Shown piece by piece: positions 6,146 to 12,835 of a DNA stretch of 12,835 nucleotides. Positions within the stretch are counted from its first letter, which is position 1. Every line of letters begins with the position of its first letter. The notes beneath the pieces are model-generated. The model was given only the letters and a program-made list of their open reading frames with translations, was not told the origin of the DNA and searched no databases. The position numbers and the translations under genes were made by a program. The stretch comes from Glaciecola sp. UBA983 (GTDB lineage: Bacteria; Pseudomonadota; Gammaproteobacteria; Enterobacterales; Alteromonadaceae). The stretch covers positions 1-12,835 of the forward strand of contig DBBN01000056.1 in NCBI GenBank assembly GCA_002292215.1. Reading direction: 5' to 3'.

Positions 6146-8569
6146 ATGCATGATAATAAGAAAAAAACGATAAAAAAGCGGTATCTTTTGACCTGTATTG
6201 GGATCGCATTTAACGCGAGTGCTGTCCAGACCAGTGCGGATATTGATGGTATAGAAAATATCGTGATAACGGGTGCCAATCCTCTCAGCCAACTTTCCCA
6301 GACTCAATCCATTATTGGGCAAACTCAAACATTGAGCCGAACAGAACTGCATGACACACCGACTCGTTCATTAGCAGAGATCCTGCGCAATCAACTGGTT
6401 AGCGTCAACATTAACGATGTGCAGAACAATCCTTTTCAACCCGATGTTCAGTATCGCGGATTTACCGCCTCCCCTTTGTTAGGTTTACCTCAAGGCCTGT
6501 CGATCTATTTAAATGGTACACGCGTCAATGAGCCCTTTGGTGATACCGTCAATTGGGATTTGTTGCCGTTAGAAGCGTTAGATAATGTCGTATTGTTTTC
6601 TACATCAAACCCAATATTTGGTCAAAACACCTTAGGCGGTGCATTGGCATTGAATACCAAAAATGGCTTTAACTATACCGATACTCAAATCAATGCTTCT
6701 TTAGGTCAGTATGGCCGTGAAGAGTGGTCAATTCAAACTGGTAATCAAAGCGGTAACTGGGGTTGGTATGGATTATTAAATCAATACCAAGAAGAGGGTT
6801 GGCGCGATTATTCACCTAGTGAAGTACTGCAACTTTTCAGTACGCTGTCTTATCATACTACAACAACGCAAGTCGATCTGAGTTGGCTGCATGCCGATAA
6901 CGAATTACTTGGAAATGGCGCAATACCAGAAGATTTACCTGCGTTTGAATCACGTGCCTCAGTATATACTCACCCAGATAAAACCAATAATGAATTAGAT
7001 TTTGTTTCGGTCAATATCAACTCAGAATTAAATGATTCTTTGAGTATAATCGTGAATGCATTTTATCGGGATAATACGACTTCTTCAATCAATGGTGATG
7101 ATAGTGATTTTGGCGCCTGTGAGCTAGATAACGGGTTTATTACATTATGCGAGATGGATGACGATGATGATGACGATTTAGCAGATATCAACATGAATGA
7201 CGCGGATGATGATGATGCTCAAATTGCAGACGCGGATGATTTTGAAGTTGTTGAATTTGTTGGTTATGAGGATTTAGCATTTAGCCAAATTAGCAATATC
7301 GATCCTAGTGACGTTGATGGAACATACAATACCGGTCAAGCCGATAACCAAAGCTTTGGCTTTACAACTCAATTCACTCAACGCCATCGCTTAGGCGCTA
7401 AACCGGCGACGACTATTATTGGGTTTGGTGCTATTAATGGTGATATACATTACGCAGCAGACACGACGTTTGGGATATTGGACAACGATTCAGCACTATC
7501 TAGTCGTACTGTGACCCCCATTAGCGGTATTATGGACGCTGAAGCGATGGTGAGACTTGACGTTGATACACGTGCTACTTTTGCTTATATATCTAACATT
7601 ACTCAACTATCATCGGCGACAAACATCAATATAGCCGCGCGATATAATCGTGATCATATATTGATGAATGATCATCTGGCTGATGGTGAAGGATCGTTAG
7701 ATGGCGATCATCGCTTTACCAGTTTTAATCCAGCAATCGGTCTTTCGTATCAAGTTGATGCCGATACCCTGTTCAATATTTCACTGGCACAAGCCACTCG
7801 AGTGCCAAGCCCTGCTGAACTCAGTTGTGCTGATGAAAACGACCCATGCCGCTTACCCAATGGCTTTGTGGCCGATCCCCCCTTAGACAAGGTGGTTACG
7901 CGTACCCTTGAGGTGAGTGCTACAGGTAAGTTTTCGATGACGAATTACAATGCCACCGTGTTTTATTCACAAAGTATTGATGACATCATTTTTCAACAAG
8001 CCGGCACGACTTCATCGCGCGGGTATTTTATCAATATTGATAAAACTCAACGCCTAGGTGCAGAATTATCGGCACAACGCCAATATGATAATGTGTTAGT
8101 GAGTGGGTCTTATAACTATTTAGACGCTACATTTGAATCGAGCTTTACGTCTTTTAGTCCGATGAATCCATTAGGGCCAGATCGTCAAGTAAACCCTGGT
8201 GATAGCATTCCCGGCCAACCAAAACATCAAGTCAAACTGCGTGCGGAGTATTCAGTATCGACTAACTGGTTACTCGGAGCACAATACATTTATGCTTCCA
8301 AACAATACTATCGTGGTGATGAAGCCAATGAAAACAAACCCATTACTGGTTATGGGTTAATTAACTTATACTCAAATTACGAGTATTCTAATGCTCTTTC
8401 TTTTTCTATGCGTATTGATAACGCGTTAGATCATGACTATGACACCTTTGGTACGTATGGAGAAGCTGATGAAGTGCTAGAAGATATTTATCCGCAAATC
8501 GACTCTCCTTACTTCATAGGCGTGGGTCACCCACGAATGCTATCCGTCAATGCTCAATATACATTTTAA
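6146..8569 (+). CDS. TonB-dependent outer-membrane receptor with an aspartate-rich insert
   Basis: This 22-strand-type outer-membrane transporter is powered by TonB-ExbBD and has about 807 residues. A signal peptide (n-region KKKTIKKR, cleavage near residue 31) is followed by a TonB box (ENIVITG), a plug domain (RSLAEILRNQ, QYRGFTASPLLG, LPQGLSIYLNGTRVNEPFGD, GQNTLGGALALNTK) and a barrel ending in the usual aromatic residue (NAQYTF). A conserved-looking loop with paired cysteines (ELSCADENDPCRLPN) is typical of one receptor subfamily. At about residues 338-367 (7157-7246) an acidic insert begins with seven consecutive Asp and continues with DADDDD and DADD, just after another Cys pair (GACELDN...LCEMD). 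The ATG at 6146 is chosen because it gives a normal signal peptide and lies downstream of the predicted promoter; 6113 is the longer alternative. The ligand is unknown. It heads a run of import genes on the same strand. Confidence 0.93.
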   Translation: MHDNKKKTIKKRYLLTCIGIAFNASAVQTSADIDGIENIVITGANPLSQLSQTQSIIGQTQTLSRTELHDTPTRSLAEILRNQLVSVNINDVQNNPFQPDVQYRGFTASPLLGLPQGLSIYLNGTRVNEPFGDTVNWDLLPLEALDNVVLFSTSNPIFGQNTLGGALALNTKNGFNYTDTQINASLGQYGREEWSIQTGNQSGNWGWYGLLNQYQEEGWRDYSPSEVLQLFSTLSYHTTTTQVDLSWLHADNELLGNGAIPEDLPAFESRASVYTHPDKTNNELDFVSVNINSELNDSLSIIVNAFYRDNTTSSINGDDSDFGACELDNGFITLCEMDDDDDDDLADINMNDADDDDAQIADADDFEVVEFVGYEDLAFSQISNIDPSDVDGTYNTGQADNQSFGFTTQFTQRHRLGAKPATTIIGFGAINGDIHYAADTTFGILDNDSALSSRTVTPISGIMDAEAMVRLDVDTRATFAYISNITQLSSATNINIAARYNRDHILMNDHLADGEGSLDGDHRFTSFNPAIGLSYQVDADTLFNISLAQATRVPSPAELSCADENDPCRLPNGFVADPPLDKVVTRTLEVSATGKFSMTNYNATVFYSQSIDDIIFQQAGTTSSRGYFINIDKTQRLGAELSAQRQYDNVLVSGSYNYLDATFESSFTSFSPMNPLGPDRQVNPGDSIPGQPKHQVKLRAEYSVSTNWLLGAQYIYASKQYYRGDEANENKPITGYGLINLYSNYEYSNALSFSMRIDNALDHDYDTFGTYGEADEVLEDIYPQIDSPYFIGVGHPRMLSVNAQYTF

Positions 8570-8577
8570 GGTTGCAC

Positions 8578-8597
8578 TCTCCTCCTAAAGGAGGAGA
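8578..8597 (+). repeat. Perfect inverted repeat between the two receptor genes
   Basis: TCTCCTCCT and AGGAGGAGA form a 9-bp perfect stem around a two-base AA loop, 9 bases after the first receptor stop codon. No T-run follows on either strand, so it is not a standard intrinsic terminator. It contains a complete AGGAGG buried in the stem. It may protect the upstream mRNA 3' end or give partial termination. Confidence 0.5.
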
Positions 8598-8640
8598 AAT
8601 AATCCGGACTTATGCGTCTAAAGATGATGATACACGGGGG

Positions 8641-8658
8641 GGATTTACGCTAGAATCC
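8641..8658. promoter_or_regulatory. Dyad GGATT-N8-AATCC after a run of seven G, possible operator
   Basis: An inverted repeat with 5-base arms lies about 55 bases before the second receptor start and is preceded by a run of seven G (8636-8642). It could be an operator or an RNA hairpin in the leader. No known regulator site is recognised, and no convincing -35/-10 pair accompanies it. Confidence 0.22.
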
Positions 8659-8712
8659 ACTGAGAAGTAAATTAACGAATACTTAACATATATATACCAA
8701 ATGAGAGATATA

Positions 8713-10872
8713 ATGACTAAATCCTATTCTTGTTCCCCAGCTATCGCTTCTTCATTTACATTATCTGCGATTACATTAGCATTATGTGTATCTAACATGG
8801 CGTTTGCTCAACAATTGCCACAGCAAACGGCTGCACAAGCTAATAGCGCGCCTATTGACGATGTGATTGTCGTCACAGGCTCGCATACTCCAATCGCAAA
8901 ACTAACAGCCTCAAACAATGTGGATGTGATCACTCAAGATGAAATTGAACGTGTCCTTGCGGTGACACCTGCGGATTTATTGAATCGCATCACAGGTGTT
9001 CATATACATACAAATAATGGCATGGAATCATTACCGGCAATGCGTTCACCGGTATTAACGGGCCCAGGCGCAGCTGGTGCGTTTATTTTTGCGCAAGATG
9101 GGATCGCCACTCGCGCAGCTGGTTTTGCGAATAACAATGGGTTATCTGAACTTAATCTTGCAGGGGCTTCAGCTGTCGAGGTTATTCGTGGCCCAGCCAG
9201 TGCTATTTACGGCTCAAATGCAGTGCATGGCGTAGTCAATGCCTTATCAGCGAATGTCGACCAACCGGGTCGCTTACGTTTTTTGTATGGCGAGAATAAC
9301 CATATCAATATCGCCACTAAATTTAGCGGTGAAGAGTATGCCATTGATTATCAGCATATTAATGATGGTGGTTTTCGTGACGAAAGTGATTTTGTGAGTA
9401 ATAAATTAGACGCCAAGTTCATTACACAATTTTCAGATGCCACTGTAACGACGACGTTCTCAGGGTTTAATCTTGATCAAGAGACCGCTGGATTTATTTC
9501 ATCTGGCAGTAATGGTGAATGTTATACTTCTTCGTTAGCCGATAATGTTTTGTATGAAGACACGGCTGCTATGTCCAAAAACTGTGATCCTGATGCATAT
9601 CGTCAATGGTCAAGTGTGCGCTGGGCTTCAAAATGGGAGTGGTCACTTGATAATGGTGCTAAATTGGCTCTGACCCCATTTTATCGAAATAATCACATGG
9701 AATTTAGGCAGCATTATTTACCATCGCGTGCCATTGAAGAAAATAGCCATTCTAGTGTGGGTGTCAAAACCATTTATAGTCAATCATTAAGTAACGACCT
9801 AGACATCGTTGCTGGAATCGATCTTGAATCTACCACAGGTTTGTTAATCGAAACTCAAGATGCCGCCGATAAATACAGTTGGGGTAAAGCCCGTCAGCAA
9901 GGACAACACTTTAATTACGAAGTGGATGCACAAATTATCGCACCATTTGTTCAGGTAATGTACCAAGCCAATGAACAGCTATCATTTGATGCCAGTGCGC
10001 GCTTTGATAATACCCAATACGATTATGATAATTTAATCGCTGATGGTACGACAAAAGCAGATGGGACAAGTTGTACAAATAACAACGGAGCAGCAATTGA
10101 TTGCTTGTTTTTACGCCCAGCAGATCGTACCGATGATTTTAGTAACACCTCGATAAAAACGGGAGCAAACTATTTATTGACAGATAACACTGCCCTATTT
10201 GCCTCAATAGCCTCTGGCTTTAGAGCGCCGCAAACTACTGATTTATATCGTTTACAAAATCAGCAAAGCATTGGCACAATTGATTCTGAAAGCACGGATA
10301 GTATCGAAATTGGTTATCGTCAACAGGCACAAGATCTCAATTATGAAGTGGTATGGTACACCATGAAAAAGGATAACTTCTTTTTTCGTGACGCCGATGG
10401 TCTAAATGTGACCGATGGTAAAACGACTCATACAGGGTTTGAGCTTGGATTAGATTATCAGTTGACGCAAACCCTCAACGTAGGCGTTAATTACTCTTTT
10501 GCTTCACACGAATACGACTTTGAGCGTGCTAATTCAGGTGTCGTTAATGGCAATGAAATTGATACCGCTCCTAGTACTATGGGTAATGTTCAAGTCACTT
10601 GGCAGCCCACAGACGCATTATCAATGGAGCTGGAATGGTTACACATGGGACAATACTATTTAGAGCCTGCTAATGAACACGAATATGATGGTCATGATTT
10701 AGTGCATTTGCGTACCAACTATCGCATGAATGATACGGTAACACTCACGGCCAATATTGATAATTTAACGGATGAAGCCTATGCATCACGAGCTGATTAT
10801 GCATTCGGGACGTATCGTTTCTTTGGTGGTCAACCGCGCAATGTTAAGGTCGGTGTGACCGTTAACTTCTAA
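8713..10872 (+). CDS. TonB-dependent outer-membrane receptor (siderophore/vitamin-receptor type)
   Basis: This second TonB-dependent transporter has about 719 residues and is not a close copy of the first. It has a signal peptide (cleavage after NMAFA), a TonB box (DDVIVVTG), a plug with DLLNRITGVHIHTNNG, a plug end VEVIRGPASAIYGSNAVHGVVN that is a textbook receptor motif, and a barrel with SGFRAPQTTDLYRLQ, DSIEIGYR, NIDNLTDEAYASRADY and the C-terminal NVKVGVTVNF. Two pairs of cysteines lie in predicted extracellular loops (ECYTSS...KNCDPD and TSCTNNN...DCLF). The ATG at 8713 has GAGAG 5 bases upstream and gives a normal signal peptide; the ATG at 8701 is the alternative. Only 9 bases separate its stop from the binding-protein gene, which strongly suggests co-transcription and a shared substrate. 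Ligand unknown. Confidence 0.94.
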   Translation: MTKSYSCSPAIASSFTLSAITLALCVSNMAFAQQLPQQTAAQANSAPIDDVIVVTGSHTPIAKLTASNNVDVITQDEIERVLAVTPADLLNRITGVHIHTNNGMESLPAMRSPVLTGPGAAGAFIFAQDGIATRAAGFANNNGLSELNLAGASAVEVIRGPASAIYGSNAVHGVVNALSANVDQPGRLRFLYGENNHINIATKFSGEEYAIDYQHINDGGFRDESDFVSNKLDAKFITQFSDATVTTTFSGFNLDQETAGFISSGSNGECYTSSLADNVLYEDTAAMSKNCDPDAYRQWSSVRWASKWEWSLDNGAKLALTPFYRNNHMEFRQHYLPSRAIEENSHSSVGVKTIYSQSLSNDLDIVAGIDLESTTGLLIETQDAADKYSWGKARQQGQHFNYEVDAQIIAPFVQVMYQANEQLSFDASARFDNTQYDYDNLIADGTTKADGTSCTNNNGAAIDCLFLRPADRTDDFSNTSIKTGANYLLTDNTALFASIASGFRAPQTTDLYRLQNQQSIGTIDSESTDSIEIGYRQQAQDLNYEVVWYTMKKDNFFFRDADGLNVTDGKTTHTGFELGLDYQLTQTLNVGVNYSFASHEYDFERANSGVVNGNEIDTAPSTMGNVQVTWQPTDALSMELEWLHMGQYYLEPANEHEYDGHDLVHLRTNYRMNDTVTLTANIDNLTDEAYASRADYAFGTYRFFGGQPRNVKVGVTVNF

Positions 10873-10881
10873 GGATAATGG

Positions 10882-11955
10882 ATGAAACTTTCGATATGCA
10901 AGTTAGTGTCTATGGCCAGGCTGGTTTGTTTGCTCTGCATTTTAGGTTCTGGATTATGGACGAGCTCGGTACTTGCAATGACATTCAATGCCAACTCTGC
11001 TAAAAACTCTGCACAAGGATCGATATCTGATTTACCCATAATACGAGTGGGCGTATTACAATTTGGCACCATCAATTGGGAGATGGATACCATTATTCAT
11101 CATCAATTAGACACTCAACGTGGATTTAGATTAGCCGTACATCCTTTTGCCAGTAAAAATGCATCCGCCGTTGCCCTGCAAAGTGGCGCAGTGGATGTCA
11201 TCATGACCGATTTGTTTTGGGTGAGCCGACAACGTGGGCAAGGTAAACCTTATGTGATTATGCCTACTACCAAAGCTTCAGGTGGTGTGTATACAAATGA
11301 AAAACAATCCTTTACGCAATTGTTACAACAAAATGATAATAGTATTGGTGTCGCTGGCGGTTCAGTTGATAAAAACTGGTTATTATTACAAGCGTACGCC
11401 AAACAACAAGAACTTGATTTATTAGCTCATTTCACCCCTAAATTTGCGGCGCCCCCCTTACTTAACCGTTTTATGATGAACAATGAATTAGATGCGAGTA
11501 TCAATTTTTGGCATTATAATGCCCGTTTAGATGCGGCCGGCTTTACCTTAACTCTCCCTGTGACCACCATGTTGAGGAGTTTAAAAATCCATGCTGATGT
11601 GCCATTGCTGGGGTGGGTATTTGATGAAGAATGGGGCAATAAGCGTAAACAATTAGTGACTGAGTTTTTTAAGGCGTCATTTGCTGCTAAAACAATCCTG
11701 CAAACTCAACCTCAAGAATGGCTGCGTATACGTAATTTAACTAAAGCCGAAAATGAACAGGTATTTACTTCCTTGCAAGCCAATTATCCTGATACATTAT
11801 TAACACAATTCACGATTCGAGAAATTGCGGCAACACAACAACTATTTGCTGTTTTTGCAGAGGTTGGCGGTCAAGAATTAATGGGTACTACCACCAAGTT
11901 CAATGCCGATATATATTGGTCTGATGCGTTACGAATATGGCAATCTCAGCAATAG
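10882..11955 (+). CDS. Periplasmic substrate-binding protein of a NitT/TauT-type ABC importer
   Basis: This 357-residue type-2 periplasmic binding protein should capture a small solute released into the periplasm by the receptors and deliver it to the permease. The signal peptide ends near SSVLA (about residue 32); no lipobox is evident. The mature protein opens with IIRVGVLQFGTINWEMDTI, a first-strand motif of SsuA/TauA/NrtA-like proteins. It continues with ALQSGAVDVIMTDLFWVSRQR, SIGVAGGSVDKNWLLLQAY (second-lobe entry), ASINFWHYNARLDAAGF and PLLGWVFDEEWG. AAGGA, overlapping the receptor stop codon, lies 6 bases before the ATG. Its last 19 bases overlap the permease gene. Nitrate, taurine, alkanesulfonate and pyrimidine precursors are the usual ligands of the superfamily. 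The sequence resembles none of the characterised ones closely enough for me to name a substrate. Confidence 0.88.
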   Translation: MKLSICKLVSMARLVCLLCILGSGLWTSSVLAMTFNANSAKNSAQGSISDLPIIRVGVLQFGTINWEMDTIIHHQLDTQRGFRLAVHPFASKNASAVALQSGAVDVIMTDLFWVSRQRGQGKPYVIMPTTKASGGVYTNEKQSFTQLLQQNDNSIGVAGGSVDKNWLLLQAYAKQQELDLLAHFTPKFAAPPLLNRFMMNNELDASINFWHYNARLDAAGFTLTLPVTTMLRSLKIHADVPLLGWVFDEEWGNKRKQLVTEFFKASFAAKTILQTQPQEWLRIRNLTKAENEQVFTSLQANYPDTLLTQFTIREIAATQQLFAVFAEVGGQELMGTTTKFNADIYWSDALRIWQSQQ

Positions 11956-12722
11956 CTGGCGCATCTGCGTCATCACGTGCCGCGCGAACGGCAACGTTGA
12001 TAAAATTAAGTATGTTTGTGCTGTTTTTGGTTATTTGGCAAACATTAGCCTTTGTGTTAGCACAGCCTGATTTCCCCTCTTTTACACAAACATTATCTGC
12101 CCTGTATTATCATAGTGTATCTGGTGACTTAATCATAAACGTTGCAATAACGGTAACTCGTGTTGCGATTAGTTTTATTTTAGCTATGTTTCTTGGCAGT
12201 ATCTTTGGAATTGCAATGGGCGCGCGTGCATGGTTTAACCAACTCAGTGATAGCTTCTTAATTATTTTATTAAATGTGCCTGCGTTGGTAGTGATCATTT
12301 TATCCTATATCTGGATCGGGTTGGTCGAAGCGGCGGCGATTACCGCCGTGGTCATCAATAAGATCCCCACTGTCGCGGTTATGTTGCGCGAAGGCGCACG
12401 TACTACCGATCCAAAGCTAGCTCAAGTCGCCCAAGTTTACAACATCCCCTGGTGGCGGTTTATGCGCAAAATATATCTACCGCAACTCTACCCATTTTTT
12501 TTGGCAGCGGCTCGCAACGGTCTTTCATTGATATGGAAAATCGTCCTCGTCGTCGAATTACTCGGACGCAGTGATGGTGTGGGTTTTGCGTTGCATAGTA
12601 TGTTTCAATTTTTTGATATCGCTGGTATTTTAGCTTACACCATGGCGTTTATTGCGGTCGTGTTCATGATTGAATGGGTATGTTTTACCCCGTTTGATGC
12701 ACGTATTCAAAGAGGGCGTTAA
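11937..12722 (+). CDS. ABC transporter permease, SsuC/TauC/NrtB type
   Basis: This 261-residue inner-membrane channel subunit of the importer belongs to the binding-protein-dependent (BPD_transp_1) family. About six hydrophobic helices are visible: near residues 22-42, 66-95, 105-125, 128-145, 185-210 and 228-250. The EAA loop that contacts the ATPase lies at about 152-182, with EGARTTDPKL near its start and MRKIYLPQL at its end, as is typical of SsuC/TauC. The ATG lies inside the end of the binding-protein gene (19-base overlap), which points to coupled translation, and the ATPase gene starts 1 base after the stop. Confidence 0.93.
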   Translation: MAISAIAGASASSRAARTATLIKLSMFVLFLVIWQTLAFVLAQPDFPSFTQTLSALYYHSVSGDLIINVAITVTRVAISFILAMFLGSIFGIAMGARAWFNQLSDSFLIILLNVPALVVIILSYIWIGLVEAAAITAVVINKIPTVAVMLREGARTTDPKLAQVAQVYNIPWWRFMRKIYLPQLYPFFLAAARNGLSLIWKIVLVVELLGRSDGVGFALHSMFQFFDIAGILAYTMAFIAVVFMIEWVCFTPFDARIQRGR

Positions 12723-12723
12723 G

Positions 12724-12835
12724 ATGAGTGCCTTAAGTATCCACATTAATCAATTAGCATACAATGCGCAAAATGAAAATAGTACGACCAAAGCAAGTGA
12801 ACATATTATTGCCGATATTGCATTAGATATTAAAC
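12724..12835 (+). CDS. Start of the ABC transporter ATP-binding subunit (cut by the window edge)
   Basis: Thirty-seven codons are visible from the ATG one base after the permease stop, with AGAGGG upstream as ribosome site. The sequence reads MSALSIHINQLAYN, then an insert-like polar stretch (NENSTTKASEHI), then IADIALDIK. That is the usual opening of an ABC ATPase (first beta-strand and a 'vL..is..i' segment before the Walker A motif). Walker A lies outside the window, so the assignment rests mainly on position and on this short N-terminus. Confidence 0.72.
   Translation, partial: MSALSIHINQLAYNAQNENSTTKASEHIIADIALDIK

Noticed and set aside
8636..8642. Run of seven G as a phase-variation tract
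   Set aside because: It is short, single and intergenic, not within a coding frame or a clear promoter spacer.
10869..11093. Minus-strand open frame opposite the start of the binding-protein gene
   Set aside because: It is antisense to a signal peptide and first lobe that match the binding-protein family, and it has no features of its own.

Overview
The window looks like chromosomal DNA of a marine gammaproteobacterium, probably of the Alteromonadales type (Glaciecola, Alteromonas or Pseudoalteromonas-like). The basis is AT-rich codon use, adjacent TonB-dependent receptors, a CusCBA-type efflux locus and a YafD-like protein; this placement is inference. I see no tRNA, rRNA, CRISPR array, transposase or prophage gene. 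The window cuts through a gene at both ends.

Region 1 (1-2801, minus strand) is a copper/silver efflux operon, read right to left. It starts with a small secreted Cys/Met/His-rich protein (2412-2801), then a TolC/CusC-like outer-membrane channel (933-2351), then a CusB-like periplasmic adaptor that overlaps the channel gene by 8 bases and runs off the left edge. The RND pump gene (cusA) is expected just outside the window.

Region 2 (2802-3101) has no protein gene but is not empty. On the plus strand it holds a perfect TATAAT, a hairpin presenting ACAAGGATGT (a near-exact high-affinity CsrA/RsmA site), another GGA hairpin, and a terminator-like hairpin with a T-run. Together these read as a small RNA of about 120 nt of the RsmY/RsmZ (CsrA-sequestering) type. 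This is the most interesting candidate in the window.

Region 3 (3102-5901) is a membrane-lipid locus. On the minus strand are a ClsA-type cardiolipin synthase and, 8 or more bases downstream, a YafD-like endonuclease/exonuclease/phosphatase-fold protein. Divergent from them, on the plus strand, is a small PGPGW-type membrane protein.

Region 4 (6082-12835, plus strand) is a probable import locus: two unrelated TonB-dependent outer-membrane receptors, a NitT/TauT-type periplasmic binding protein, its inner-membrane permease, and the first codons of what should be the ABC ATPase. The last three are tightly packed (9-base gap, 19-base overlap, 1-base gap). Read together they form an outer-membrane-to-cytoplasm uptake route for one unidentified scarce nutrient. 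The first receptor carries an unusual aspartate-rich insert.
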